Assembly: GCF_000425405.1 (NCBI RefSeq) | Contig: NZ_AUDJ01000001.1 | Location: forward strand, 248,001 to 312,000 | Source: Ferrimonas kyonanensis DSM 18153 | GTDB taxonomy: Bacteria > Pseudomonadota > Gammaproteobacteria > Enterobacterales > Shewanellaceae | DNA length: 64,000 bases | Reading direction: 5' to 3' | In this document: in pieces, positions 52,318-62,719 of the stretch | How positions within the stretch are numbered: position 1 is the first letter of the stretch | How the letters are laid out: each line of letters opens with the position of its first letter | Program-made: the position numbers and the translations under genes | Notes under the pieces: model-generated | The model's database searches: none | Told to the model about the DNA's origin: nothing | The model's input: only the letters and a program-made list of their open reading frames with translations

Positions 52318-54507
52318 TTACAACAGGTCCTGAGGATCCCGCTCCAGATGCCAGCGACAGCGCTTGGCCGAGGGCAACTGCTCGATGCGGGGTAACGCAT
52401 GCTCCAGCGCCTGTTGCAGGTGTTTGCGATCGTTGGCCAGCAGCAGGGTGTGGTAGCGGAATTTTCCCGCTTTGCGCTCCATGGGGGCGGGCATCGGCCC
52501 GACCCGCTGAATCGGCAGGGCATCAAAGCAGTGGTTGGCGTCATTGAGGAACTGCTGCGCCTGGTTGGCGTAGGTGGCTTCGGCGCGAATGATCGCCATC
52601 TGTCCGGCCGGTGGCAGCATGGCGTCCATCCGCTCTTTCAGGGCGGCATCGGCAAAGGGGCCGTAACCCTGGGTGGTCAGCTGATGCAGCAGCGGATGGT
52701 CCGGCTGGTGGGTCTGCAGGATCACTTCGCCGGGTTTGCTGGCACGGCCAGCGCGGCCAGCCACCTGGATGTACAACTGCGCCAGACGCTCCGAGGCCCG
52801 AAAGTCGGCGGAGAACAGGGCGCCGTCCACATCCAGCAGCCCCACCAGGGTCACATCGGGAAAGTGGTGCCCCTTGGCGAGCATCTGGGTGCCAATCAGG
52901 ATACGGGCTTCGCCGCGGCGAATCTTTTCCAGCAACTGATTGAGGCTGCCTTTGCGGGAGGTGGTATCTCGGTCGATGCGCACCACCGGGTACTGGGGGT
53001 AGCGCTGCACCAGGGCTTGTTCCAGTTGCTCGGTGCCGACGCCCTGGGTAAACAGCTGGGTCGAGCCGCACTCGTGGCACTGATGCGGCAGGCGTTTCTG
53101 GCTGCCGCAATGGTGGCACTGCACCATGCCCGAGCCCTGATGCACCGTATAGAAGGCGTCGCAGCGGCTGCAGCCATGGAGGTGGCCGCATTCGTGGCAC
53201 AGCAGTGCCGGGGCAAAGCCGCGACGGTTAAGAAACAGCATCACCTGATTGCCGGCCTCCAGATGCTGCTCCATCTTTTCCAGCAGTTGCCTGGACAGGC
53301 CGGCGTCCAGGTTTTGCAGGCGCAGATCGACGATGCGCTGCTTTACGTGCTGGGCCACCCCGGCGCGTGCGGTCAGTTGCAAGCGTTTGTATTTGCCGCT
53401 GGCAACGTTATACAGGCTTTCCATCGATGGGGTGGCGGAGCCCAGGATGATCGGCACTTGCTGCAACTGGGCCCGCATTACTGCCAGATCGCGGCCGTGG
53501 TAACGAAAGCCCTCCTGCTGCTTGAAGCTGGCGTCGTGCTCTTCATCGATGATGATCATCCCCAGCTTGGGCATGGCGGTGAACAGGGCCGAGCGAGTGC
53601 CGAGCACGATGCCGAGGGCGCCGGCCTGGGCCTGTTGCCACACCTGCAGGCGTTCGTTGTCGTTCATGGCCGAATGCAGCACCCCCACCGGGACCGGAAA
53701 ACGTCGCTGAAAGCGTTCAATGGTCTGCGGGGTCAGGCCGATCTCAGGCACCAGTACCAACACGGTTTTGCCGGCGCGAAGAATCGGCTCCATCAGGTGC
53801 AGATAGACCTCGGTCTTGCCGGAGCCGGTGACCCCTTCCAGTAGATAGGCGCCGAAATGATCCAGATCGCCGCTGATGGCCGCGACCGCCACCGCTTGCT
53901 CCCGGTTCAGTACCTGCGGCGTCTCACCCAGCGTGACTTGTTGGTGCCAGTCGGTATCGAAACTCAAGGCTCGTTCGCCGGCCTCGATCAAGCCCTTATC
54001 GGCCAGGGCCTTCAGTGCCTGGCGACTGAATTCCAGTTTGCTGACGTCGCCGTCGGCGATCTGAGTCTGGGTCTGCAGGTAGGCCAGCAGGCGTTGCTGC
54101 TGAAAGGCGCGTTTAAGGCCATCGAGGTCGGCGCGGCGGCCGGCCTCGGTCAGTTGCCACAGCTTGATCGGCTGTGGCTGCGCCGACTCTCCCTGTCGCA
54201 GTTTCACCGGCAGCAGCTGATTCAGTACCATGCCTATGGGGCTGCAATAATACCGCGCCGCCAGGCGGGACAACTGCCACAGAGTGTCGTCCAGCACCGG
54301 CGCCGGGTCCAGCCCCCGGTCGATGGGTTTCAGTTTGTTGTCCGGCAGATCGCTGTGGTCACTGATGGTCACCACCACGCCGACCATCGATTGACGGCCA
54401 AACGGCACTTCGACCCGACAGCCGGGCTGCGGCAGTGGTTGGTCAGCAGCAGGTAAATAGCTGAACAGTTGGCGAAGGGGAACGGGCAGGGCGACCTGAA
54501 TGTACAC
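52318..54507 (-). CDS. priA: Primosomal replication restart helicase PriA
   Basis: A 729-residue superfamily 2 helicase that reloads the replicative helicase at stalled forks. Walker A GVTGSGKTEVYL near residue 233, DEAH-type box IIIDEEHDASFKQQE, and the zinc-binding cluster (CHECGHLHGCSRCDAF, CHHCGSQKRLPHQCHECG, in parts) are intact. Motifs V and VI: GTQMLAKGHHFPDV and AGRAGRASKPGEV. Length matches E. coli PriA (732). Divergent from rpmE, as in E. coli. Confidence 0.98.
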   Translation of the reverse strand: MYIQVALPVPLRQLFSYLPAADQPLPQPGCRVEVPFGRQSMVGVVVTISDHSDLPDNKLKPIDRGLDPAPVLDDTLWQLSRLAARYYCSPIGMVLNQLLPVKLRQGESAQPQPIKLWQLTEAGRRADLDGLKRAFQQQRLLAYLQTQTQIADGDVSKLEFSRQALKALADKGLIEAGERALSFDTDWHQQVTLGETPQVLNREQAVAVAAISGDLDHFGAYLLEGVTGSGKTEVYLHLMEPILRAGKTVLVLVPEIGLTPQTIERFQRRFPVPVGVLHSAMNDNERLQVWQQAQAGALGIVLGTRSALFTAMPKLGMIIIDEEHDASFKQQEGFRYHGRDLAVMRAQLQQVPIILGSATPSMESLYNVASGKYKRLQLTARAGVAQHVKQRIVDLRLQNLDAGLSRQLLEKMEQHLEAGNQVMLFLNRRGFAPALLCHECGHLHGCSRCDAFYTVHQGSGMVQCHHCGSQKRLPHQCHECGSTQLFTQGVGTEQLEQALVQRYPQYPVVRIDRDTTSRKGSLNQLLEKIRRGEARILIGTQMLAKGHHFPDVTLVGLLDVDGALFSADFRASERLAQLYIQVAGRAGRASKPGEVILQTHQPDHPLLHQLTTQGYGPFADAALKERMDAMLPPAGQMAIIRAEATYANQAQQFLNDANHCFDALPIQRVGPMPAPMERKAGKFRYHTLLLANDRKHLQQALEHALPRIEQLPSAKRCRWHLERDPQDLL

Positions 54508-54760
54508 TGAGCTGTCTCATTATAGTAGCGGCATGGGCTCCGGGTGCTGGCGGGACCCGGTTTTTGCTGCCATCGCAGGGATCCTGCCACGGCGCCTGAC
54601 TACCCTATCAGAGCTGGAACAATGATACTATGGAGGCGGATTGATGCTTGCGGCGGTTGGTTACATCATGTACCATTACGCGCCTTAAAATTGTCAATAA
54701 CGACGTATGGTGTCCGGCTTTGGATCGGATAGCGATACGGCCTTAACTGAGGTTTTCCCA

Positions 54761-54973
54761 ATGAAACAAGGTATTCACCCAGAGTACGCTGAAATCAATG
54801 CTACTTGCTCTTGCGGTAACGTAATCAAGACTCGTTCTACCGTAGGTAAAGATCTGCACCTGGACGTATGTTCTTCTTGTCACCCATTCTACACCGGTAA
54901 GCAGAAAGTTCTGGACACCGGCGGCCGTGTGGACAAGTTCAAGAAACGTTTCGGCGCGCTGTCTTCCAAGTAA
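54761..54973 (+). CDS. rpmE: 50S ribosomal protein L31
   Basis: A 70-residue protein with the four-Cys zinc site of type A L31: CSC (16 and 18 region) and [10 protein letters not shown]. Start ATG 54761 with TGAGG upstream; it fits E. coli L31 (MKKDIHPKYEEI versus [12 protein letters not shown]). Located on the opposite strand to priA, the usual place. A second, zinc-free rpmE2 copy is not in this window. Confidence 0.97.
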   Translation: MKQGIHPEYAEINATCSCGNVIKTRSTVGKDLHLDVCSSCHPFYTGKQKVLDTGGRVDKFKKRFGALSSK

Positions 54974-55297
54974 GCCGACCCGTTTTAGGAAAAGGGCACC
55001 CATTGGGTGCCCTTTTTCGTTGCGGTCTGAAATAAATTCGACCCAAACAGACTATTTAAATTGGTCAGTCTTTTTTACCATTCAAATAGCCAAAACCCGC
55101 CATTAAACTGACATTTTTCCCTATATTACTGTCAGTGCTGAATTAGTTTATTTTTTCATTTAGTCACTTTTACTGAACGATGCATGAGTATTTTGTTACT
55201 TTTGCCTTGTTGGCAATGAAACTGGTCGGAATTGCCTGTTATATCAAGCGCTAATGACAACATCGGTTGCAAATTCAGGCCAGAGGAGTAAGGTTTC
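54974..55297. other. Intergenic region, rpmE / malic enzyme
   Basis: About 320 bases. It starts with the rpmE terminator (54989-55019). The rest is AT-rich and must contain the malic enzyme promoter. I see no recognisable operator or further gene. Confidence 0.45.
54989..55019 (+). terminator. Terminator after rpmE
   Basis: Stem AAAGGGCACCC-att-GGGTGCCCTTT followed by TT, directly after the L31 gene. Confidence 0.93.
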
Positions 55298-56596
55298 ATG
55301 CGACTGTACCCCTCCCTTAAAATAAATGTAGTGACTGGAATTAAGAGAATGGCAGACCTCCGCGAACAAGCGCTCGAATATCACGCCCAACCCGTTGCCG
55401 GCAAAATCAGTATTGCCCTGACAAAGCCAGCGGAAACACAACACGATCTGGCTTTGGCATACAGCCCGGGTGTTGCTGAACCGGTTCGTGAAATCGCCTC
55501 CAACCCTGCAGATGCTTATAAATACACCAACAAAGGCAATCTGGTTGCGGTGATCACCAACGGCACCGCGATTCTGGGTCTGGGCAACCTGGGCCCTCTG
55601 GCCTCGAAACCGGTAATGGAAGGCAAGTCTCTGCTGTTTAAGCGTTTCGCCAATATCGATTCCATCGACATTGAGGTGAAGCACCGCACTCAGGAAGAGT
55701 TTATCGATACCGTCGCCAACATTGCCGACACCTTCGGCGGCATCAACCTGGAAGACATCAAGGCACCGGAGTGTTTTGAAATCGAGAAGCAGCTGGTTGA
55801 GCGCTGCCAGGTACCGGTGTTCCACGATGACCAGCACGGCACCGCCATTGTGACCGCGGCGGGCATGCTCAACGCGTTGGAGATTCAGGGCAAGAAGCTG
55901 GAAGAATCCACCATCATCTGTCTGGGAGCCGGTGCGGCGGCCATTGCCTGCATGGAGTTGCTGATTAAGTGCGGCGCCGTGCGCGAAAAAATCTACATGT
56001 TGGATCGCAAAGGGGTGATTCACACCCGTCGCGATGATCTCAACGAATATAAGAAGCTGTTTGCCAACAACACCGATAAGCGCACCCTGACCGATGTGAT
56101 TCAGGATGCCGACGTGTTTGTGGGGGTGTCTGGCCCGGATCTGCTGACCGAAGAGCAGGTTAAGTTGATGGGCGACAAGCCGGTGCTGTTTGCCTGCTCC
56201 AACCCGGATCCGGAGATTCGTCCCGAGCTGGCCAAGGCCGCACGCCCGGATGTGATCATGGGAACCGGTCGCAGCGACTACCCGAACCAGGTCAACAACG
56301 TGCTGTGCTTCCCGTTCATCTTCCGTGGTGCCCTGGACGTTCGTGCCCGGGCCATCAACGACGAGATGAAGGTGGCGGCGGTGGAAGCGATTCGTGAACT
56401 GGCCAAGGAGCCGGTACCGCAGTCGGTACTGGATGCCTACCAGGTCAGCAGCCTTAGCTTTGGTGCCGAATACGTGCTGCCCAAGCCGATGGATCCACGC
56501 CTGCTGCCTCGAGTGGCCAAGGCGGTGGCTCAGGCGGCCATTGAGTCCGGTGTGGCGGAGATCGAGACCCTGCCGGACCACTACATGATCGATTAA
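55298..56596 (+). CDS. NADP-dependent malic enzyme (short, no phosphotransacetylase domain)
   Basis: A 432-residue enzyme that oxidatively decarboxylates malate to pyruvate. N-terminal catalytic part [60 protein letters not shown] and the nucleotide motif [14 protein letters not shown]. It matches the first 430 residues of E. coli MaeB but lacks the C-terminal phosphotransacetylase-like domain. Start is uncertain: ATG 55298 follows an excellent AGAGGAG site; ATG 55349 fits homologues ([12 protein letters not shown]) better but has a weak site. It supplies pyruvate and NADPH. Confidence 0.93.
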   Translation: MRLYPSLKINVVTGIKRMADLREQALEYHAQPVAGKISIALTKPAETQHDLALAYSPGVAEPVREIASNPADAYKYTNKGNLVAVITNGTAILGLGNLGPLASKPVMEGKSLLFKRFANIDSIDIEVKHRTQEEFIDTVANIADTFGGINLEDIKAPECFEIEKQLVERCQVPVFHDDQHGTAIVTAAGMLNALEIQGKKLEESTIICLGAGAAAIACMELLIKCGAVREKIYMLDRKGVIHTRRDDLNEYKKLFANNTDKRTLTDVIQDADVFVGVSGPDLLTEEQVKLMGDKPVLFACSNPDPEIRPELAKAARPDVIMGTGRSDYPNQVNNVLCFPFIFRGALDVRARAINDEMKVAAVEAIRELAKEPVPQSVLDAYQVSSLSFGAEYVLPKPMDPRLLPRVAKAVAQAAIESGVAEIETLPDHYMID

Positions 56597-56614
56597 CGCC
56601 GACCGGCGACAATT

Positions 56615-56643
56615 GAGGCAGCGCATGGCGCTGCCTTTTTTTT
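56615..56643 (+). terminator. Terminator after the malic enzyme gene
   Basis: Stem GGCAGCGC-atg-GCGCTGCC followed by eight T residues. Confidence 0.95.
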
Positions 56644-56859
56644 GAGTAACACCCCACCTTGCCACTGGTGGTGAATTGGTCGGCAGGCCTCAGTGCGACA
56701 GCATCGGCGGCAGAATTCGCTGTGCATGGCTATTCAGTGCGGATGCAAAGTCTGTCGTTATTAATAATAAGTTACTGATTTACATGTTTAAATTGTTTAA
56801 TTGATTGCACTCGCTCATGATATCTTATCGGATTAACCCCGATGGTATTTGGAGAGATG

Positions 56860-57414
56860 ATGAAAAGAACAATCGGTTCCGGGCTGGTGTTGCTGGCCAT
56901 GTTGGGCTCCAGCGCCGCCATGGCGGCAGTGGATCAGACCGGCTTTTATGTGGGCGGTTTTGTTGGCAGCACCACCCTGGAAGTGGAAGATTTTGATAAG
57001 TCGGAAGCGGGCTTTGGTGCCTACGGCGGCTATAACTTCAACGAGTGGTTCGGGCTGGAATCGACGCTGTTCGTTACCAGCGAATACAAGCTGGAAGATG
57101 AAGATGAAGCCTATGCTGCGGCGTTCACCATTGCGCCGAAGTTTACCGCTGTTATCAATGACACCTTCTCGGTCTACGGCAAACTGGGCCTGGCCAGCAT
57201 GCTGGTGAGTGTCGATACCCGCCTTGGCGATCAGGATTTCTACGGTGTCGGCTTTATGTGGGGCCTGGGCGTGAACGCAGCCCTGACCGACAACCTCAAC
57301 CTGCGTCTGGGTTATGAGTCCATGAGCGGCGATCTGGAGCACGAAGACTTCAGTCGTATTGAGATCGATACCGATCTGTCTCAGATTAACCTGGGCCTGC
57401 ACTACCAGTTCTAA
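56860..57414 (+). CDS. Small outer-membrane beta-barrel protein (OmpA/OmpW-like fold)
   Basis: A 184-residue protein with a signal peptide (MKRTIGSGLVLLAMLGSSAAMA) and a probable 8-stranded barrel. Alternating aromatic/hydrophobic strands such as GFYVGGFVGSTTLEV, FGAYGGYNFNEWFGLESTLF and VYGKLGLASMLVSV, and the C-terminal LGLHYQF with terminal Phe, are typical of this class. ATG 56860 gives the best spacing to GGAGAG; ATG 56857 is adjacent. Ligand or role unknown. Confidence 0.85.
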   Translation: MKRTIGSGLVLLAMLGSSAAMAAVDQTGFYVGGFVGSTTLEVEDFDKSEAGFGAYGGYNFNEWFGLESTLFVTSEYKLEDEDEAYAAAFTIAPKFTAVINDTFSVYGKLGLASMLVSVDTRLGDQDFYGVGFMWGLGVNAALTDNLNLRLGYESMSGDLEHEDFSRIEIDTDLSQINLGLHYQF

Positions 57415-57427
57415 ACAGTCAGCAATC

Positions 57428-57455
57428 AAAAGGGGGCCATCAGGCCCCCTTTTTT
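57428..57455. terminator. Bidirectional terminator, barrel protein / metJ
   Basis: AAAAGGGGGCC-atca-GGCCCCCTTTTTT. It gives a T run on both strands and lies 77 bases after the metJ stop, so it probably serves both genes. Confidence 0.9.
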
Positions 57456-57532
57456 GTATTCAGCTCAGCAAGGCTGGCGGGCAGCGAAAACGGCCCCAGT
57501 GGCGGCCGCATTGCTGTGAACCCAGACAGCAA

Positions 57533-57850
57533 TCAGTCCAGGTCTTCCCAGGTGATGCCCAGCGCTTCCATCTGCTCTTTGGCGGCAGCGGGAATGGTGT
57601 CGGGGCGATCCTTTCTCAGATCCTCATCGACCGGCAGCGGTTGACCGGTGAAGGCGTGCAGAAACGCCTCGCACAGCAGTTCGCTGTTGGTGGCGTGACG
57701 CAGGTTTCCGACCTGGCGCCGAGTACGCTCGTCGGTCAGCAATTTCAACACACCCAAGGGGATGGACACGGTGATTTTCTTCACCTGTTCACTCTTTTTC
57801 CCGTGCTCTGCGTACGGGCTGATGTATTCACCACTCCACTCTGTGCTCAT
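57533..57850 (-). CDS. metJ: Methionine repressor MetJ
   Basis: A 105-residue ribbon-helix-helix repressor that uses S-adenosylmethionine as corepressor. It begins [20 protein letters not shown] and contains [22 protein letters not shown] (in two parts) and [24 protein letters not shown], nearly identical to E. coli MetJ (105). The open frame extends to 57967 but the family start is 57850. Divergent from metB with a set of MET boxes between them. Confidence 0.98.
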   Translation of the reverse strand: MSTEWSGEYISPYAEHGKKSEQVKKITVSIPLGVLKLLTDERTRRQVGNLRHATNSELLCEAFLHAFTGQPLPVDEDLRKDRPDTIPAAAKEQMEALGITWEDLD

Positions 57851-57933
57851 TCTTAGCTGCCTTAAACGTAAGTTAACGGGGCAAATTTTAACGACTCCGG
57901 CGGTGGAGTCAACTTGTCGACATCTTAACCTAT

Positions 57934-57965
57934 AAACGTTTAGACGTCTAAACGCCTTGACGCCC
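57934..57965. promoter_or_regulatory. Tandem MET boxes (MetJ operators) in the metJ-metB region
   Basis: Four adjacent 8-bp units: AAACGTTT, AGACGTCT, AAACGCCT and TGACGCCC. The MetJ consensus is AGACGTCT, and the second unit is perfect. Two more boxes lie at 57986-58001. Confidence 0.9.
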
Positions 57966-57985
57966 AAATTTAGATTGGTTACTTT

Positions 57986-58001
57986 GGACGTCCAGACATC
58001 T
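57986..58001. promoter_or_regulatory. Second pair of MET boxes before metB
   Basis: GGACGTCC followed directly by AGACATCT, both close to the AGACGTCT consensus. The pair ends 29 bases before the metB start, so repression of metBL transcription is expected. Confidence 0.82.
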
Positions 58002-58030
58002 TGCGATCACAGAATAATCAGGAGCCACGG

Positions 58031-59176
58031 ATGAGTACCCCAAAGCCAGCCACCATTGCCGCCCGTGAGGGCATCGACAGCGATCTGACTCATGGCGCCG
58101 TGGTGCCACCCATCTACCTGTCCAGCAACTACACCTTTGCGGACTTCAACCAGCCCCGCCAGTACGACTACACCCGCTCCGGCAACCCGACCCGGGACAC
58201 CCTGGCGTCGGCGATTGCCCAGCTGGAGCAAGGTCACGATGCGGTGATCACCGCCACCGGCATGGCGGCAGTGACCCTGGCGGTCAGCCTGCTGAAGCCC
58301 GGCGAGCGCCTGGTGGTGCCCCACGACTGTTATGGCGGCAGCTACCGTCTGTTTACTAACCTGGCGGCCAAAGGTGCCTTCGAGTTGTCGGTGGTCGATC
58401 AAGGCGACGAAGCCGCCCTGGCGCAGGCATTGGCGTTGAATCCGAAAATGGTGTGGCTGGAAACTCCAAGCAACCCGTTGCTGCGGGTGGTGGATGTGGA
58501 GACCGTGTCTCGGCAGGCCAAGGCCGTCGGTGCCCTGGTGGTGGCCGACAACACCTTCCTGTCGCCGGTGCTGCAGCAGCCGTTGACTCTGGGGGCCGAC
58601 ATTGTCATTCACTCCACCACCAAGTACATCAACGGCCACTCCGATGTGGTGGGCGGCGCGGTGGTGGCCAAAGACCCGGAGTTGGCAGAGTCACTGGCCT
58701 GGTGGGGCAACTGCCTGGGGATCACCGGTGCGCCGTTCGACAGTTTCCTGACCCTGCGTGGCCTTCGAACCCTGCCATTGCGGATGAAGCAGCACCAGGC
58801 CAACGCCGAAGCGGTGGTGGCGCTGTTGCAGGCGCACCCGGCGGTGGCCCGAGTGCACTATCCCGGGTTGGAAAGCCACCCCGGTCATGAGTTGGCCCGG
58901 CGTCAGCAATCCGGCTTCGGCGCCATGCTCAGTTTTGAGCTTAAGGGGGGCGAAACCGAAGTGCGCGCCTTCCTCAGTCGCTTGCAGCTGTTCTCGCTGG
59001 CGGAAAGCCTGGGCGGGGTCGAGAGCCTGGTGGCACACCCTGCCACCATGACCCATGCGGCCATGGATCCCGAGGCCCGTGTGGCTGCCGGCATCGAGGA
59101 GACTCTGATTCGTTTGTCGGTCGGCATTGAAGACAGCGAGGATTTGGTGGCGGATCTGAGTCAGGCACTGGGATAA
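58031..59176 (+). CDS. metB: Cystathionine gamma-synthase MetB
   Basis: A 381-residue PLP enzyme that condenses O-succinylhomoserine and cysteine to cystathionine. The PLP lysine is in IHSTTKYINGHSDVVGG near residue 197; also YDYTRSGNPTRDTL, MAAVTLAVSLLKPGE and SLGGVESLVAHPATMTHA. Start ATG 58031 follows AGGAG. First gene of metB-metL-metF, eleven bases before metL, and preceded by two sets of MET boxes. Length equals E. coli MetB (386). Confidence 0.96.
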   Translation: MSTPKPATIAAREGIDSDLTHGAVVPPIYLSSNYTFADFNQPRQYDYTRSGNPTRDTLASAIAQLEQGHDAVITATGMAAVTLAVSLLKPGERLVVPHDCYGGSYRLFTNLAAKGAFELSVVDQGDEAALAQALALNPKMVWLETPSNPLLRVVDVETVSRQAKAVGALVVADNTFLSPVLQQPLTLGADIVIHSTTKYINGHSDVVGGAVVAKDPELAESLAWWGNCLGITGAPFDSFLTLRGLRTLPLRMKQHQANAEAVVALLQAHPAVARVHYPGLESHPGHELARRQQSGFGAMLSFELKGGETEVRAFLSRLQLFSLAESLGGVESLVAHPATMTHAAMDPEARVAAGIEETLIRLSVGIEDSEDLVADLSQALG

Positions 59177-59187
59177 GGAGCAGCAGA

Positions 59188-61557
59188 GTGAGCGGTAAGC
59201 AGCTTCATAAATTCGGGGGATCCAGCCTGGCCGATGCCGAGTGCTATCGGCGAGTGGCCCACGTCATTCAAACCCAGGGCCAGTGTGGCGATCTGGTGGT
59301 GGTGTCGGCGGCGGGTAAGACCACTAACGCGCTGTTGAAACTGGTGGCTCTGGCCAGCAGTGATCTGGCCTGGCAGCCGGAGCTGGAGGCGGTGATCGGC
59401 TTCCAGCAGCAACTGGTGCAGGCCCTGCTCGGTGAGCAGGGCGCCGGCCTGGCTGCGGCCTTGGACGTGGATCAGCGGCAGTTGCAGCAGCTGCTGCAAT
59501 GTCAGGGCGTCGACGGTGCCGAGGTTCAGGCTTTTGGTGAGTTGTGGTCGGCGCGGTTGCTGGCGGCGTTGTTGTGTCAGCAGGGGGCACCCGCCACGGC
59601 ACTGGATGCCCGTGATTTTCTGATTCTGCACACCGGGGTACAGCCACAGCCGGATTGGGCGGGGTCGGCACAGCGGTTGCATCGCTGTCTGGCCGAGCGC
59701 CCCAATCAGCGGCTGGTGATTACCGGCTATTACGGCAGTGATGGCGGCGGCCGCACCCGGCTGTTGGGGCGCAACGGTTCCGATTACAGCGCCACTTTGA
59801 TTGCCGCGCTGGCGGAGGTGGCCGAGGTGACCATCTGGACCGATGTCGCCGGCATCTATAATGCCGACCCCAACGTGCTTACCGACGCCCGATTGCAATC
59901 CAGCCTCAGTCTCGACGAGGCCGATCAACTGGCCAAGCTGGGGTCGCCGGTGTTGCACTGTCGAAGCTTGCAGCCGCTGCGGCAGGTGAACCTGACCCTC
60001 AATGTTCGATCCAGTTTTACCCCGGACGCCGACTATACCCGCATCCTGCCGTCGGGCAGCGAGCAAACCGAGCCGGTGGTCACCAGCCTGAACCAGGTGG
60101 CGCTGCATCAGTGGCAGGGAGAGGCCATCGACTTTGACCGCTTGCTGGGGTGGTTGGCTCAACAGGGGATTACGCCTCTGGCCAGTTACCCGCAGTCGTT
60201 GTCGTTGGCGCTGACGTCGGAGCAATCCCGCAGCCTGGGCGAAGCCCTGCTTACTCAGGCGGCCTCACTGGGGTTGAGTCAGCCGAGCAGGGATGACAGT
60301 TATGGCCTGGTGGGGGTCGTGAGCCAACATCCGGCGCGGTTGGCGGGGGCGTTTTCCCGCCTGTTGGGGCGACGCGCATTGCCGTGTTTCCGCCATCCTC
60401 AGGCGCTGGTCAGCCTGGTGCCACAATCACAAGTCAACGCCTTGGTGGCCTCGGTGCACCGCCGCTGCGCCGGGCCACGTAAGCGCATCGGTATCGTGCT
60501 GGCTGGTAAAGGCAACATCGGCAGCGCCTGGCTGGATCTGTTTGCCCGTCAGCAGTTGGGCCTGAATGACGAACTGGAAGCGGAATTGAGGCTGGTGGGG
60601 ATCGTCGGTTCCGAACACTACCTGATTGACGAGAATGGCCTGTGTCCACGGCAATGGCAGCAGGCGTATGACCAGCATGCCCGGCCGTTCAACAAGCTGG
60701 AGTGGTTGTCGCAGGCCGCCGACCTGAATCTGGATGAGGTGGTGCTGTTGGACATTACCGCCAGTGCCTCCCTGGGGCTGAATTACCCGGCCATTGTCGA
60801 GGCCGGCCTGCACGTGGTCAGTGCTAACAAACAGGCGGGCAGTGGTCCGAATGCCTTCTATCAGGAGTTGCAGCGACAGCTGTCTAATTGCCACCGCTAC
60901 TGGCGATACAACGCTTCGGTGGGGGCCGGTCTGCCGGTGTTCTACAGCATCGACGATCTTAAGCGCAGTGGTGATGCCATCAACGGCGTCTCCGGTGTGT
61001 TTTCCGGCACCCTGAGCTGGCTGTTCGACCACTTTGACCGCCAGGATTCGTTCTCTGAGTTGGTGTTGCAGGCCAAGGCCGACGGCCTGACCGAACCGGA
61101 TCCCAGGGACGATTTGTCTGGCCGGGATATGCAGCGTAAGTTGTTGATATTGGCTCGTGAATTGGGGTTAACCCTGGAGCTCGAGCAGATCGAGCTGGAA
61201 TCGCTGGTACCGGCGAACCTGGTGGATGTACCGCTGAATGAATTTTTGCAGCGCATTGGCGAGCTGGATGAGGCCATGGCCTCGGCGGCGCAGCAGGCTC
61301 GGGCCGAGGGCAAGGCGCTGCGCTATGCCGCCAGCCTGGTGATCGACGCTGACCGGGTTCAGGCCCGGGTCGGTCTGGAGCGGGTCGAACCCGACCACCC
61401 CTTTGCCACTTTGCCGGCCGGGGACAATCAGTTTTTGTTTTTGAGTAAGCACTACCCCAATGGGCTAGTGATTCAGGGGCCGGGGGCCGGACGGGAAGTG
61501 ACCGCCGCCGCCGTACAGTCTGACTTCGTCGCCATTTGTCGGCGTCTGTTGCACTGA
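59188..61557 (+). CDS. metL: Bifunctional aspartokinase II / homoserine dehydrogenase II
   Basis: A 789-residue fusion. Aspartokinase domain about 1-285 (KFGGSSLAD near residue 6, LLGRNGSDYSATLIAALA), a regulatory linker, and a homoserine dehydrogenase domain from about 430 (IGIVLAGKGNIGSAW, with the catalytic region YNASVGAGLPV and VFSGTLSWLFDHF). Start GTG 59188 with AAGGAG upstream. Eleven bases after metB, as in E. coli metBL. E. coli MetL (810) is not feedback-inhibited; it is repressed by MetJ. Confidence 0.97.
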   Translation: MSGKQLHKFGGSSLADAECYRRVAHVIQTQGQCGDLVVVSAAGKTTNALLKLVALASSDLAWQPELEAVIGFQQQLVQALLGEQGAGLAAALDVDQRQLQQLLQCQGVDGAEVQAFGELWSARLLAALLCQQGAPATALDARDFLILHTGVQPQPDWAGSAQRLHRCLAERPNQRLVITGYYGSDGGGRTRLLGRNGSDYSATLIAALAEVAEVTIWTDVAGIYNADPNVLTDARLQSSLSLDEADQLAKLGSPVLHCRSLQPLRQVNLTLNVRSSFTPDADYTRILPSGSEQTEPVVTSLNQVALHQWQGEAIDFDRLLGWLAQQGITPLASYPQSLSLALTSEQSRSLGEALLTQAASLGLSQPSRDDSYGLVGVVSQHPARLAGAFSRLLGRRALPCFRHPQALVSLVPQSQVNALVASVHRRCAGPRKRIGIVLAGKGNIGSAWLDLFARQQLGLNDELEAELRLVGIVGSEHYLIDENGLCPRQWQQAYDQHARPFNKLEWLSQAADLNLDEVVLLDITASASLGLNYPAIVEAGLHVVSANKQAGSGPNAFYQELQRQLSNCHRYWRYNASVGAGLPVFYSIDDLKRSGDAINGVSGVFSGTLSWLFDHFDRQDSFSELVLQAKADGLTEPDPRDDLSGRDMQRKLLILARELGLTLELEQIELESLVPANLVDVPLNEFLQRIGELDEAMASAAQQARAEGKALRYAASLVIDADRVQARVGLERVEPDHPFATLPAGDNQFLFLSKHYPNGLVIQGPGAGREVTAAAVQSDFVAICRRLLH

Positions 61558-61561
61558 GTAA

Positions 61562-62473
<912 letters not shown>

Positions 62474-62499
62474 TCGAGATTGGAGGACGGTTGAATTCT

Positions 62500-62530
62500 A
62501 GCGGCACGTCACGGGCGTGCCGCTGTGTTT
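62500..62530 (+). terminator. Terminator after metF
   Basis: Perfect 9-bp stem AGCGGCACG/CGTGCCGCT, seven-base loop, followed by GTGTTTTG. Ends the metB-metL-metF unit. Confidence 0.82.
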
Positions 62531-62719
62531 TGAGACTGGGTCATGAACCGGCGGACGCGGTCAGCATAAGCCCAGAAGATTTTGTGACCATTCTTGTGAT
62601 TTCGCTCTAAATTTTAGCAAGTTGCGTTTAGATTCACAGGTGCAACTTTGACGGCTGTCATGTTTAGGAATCGCCGCTTTTGTCAAAATACTGACACCCT
62701 ACACTCAAACAAGTATCCC

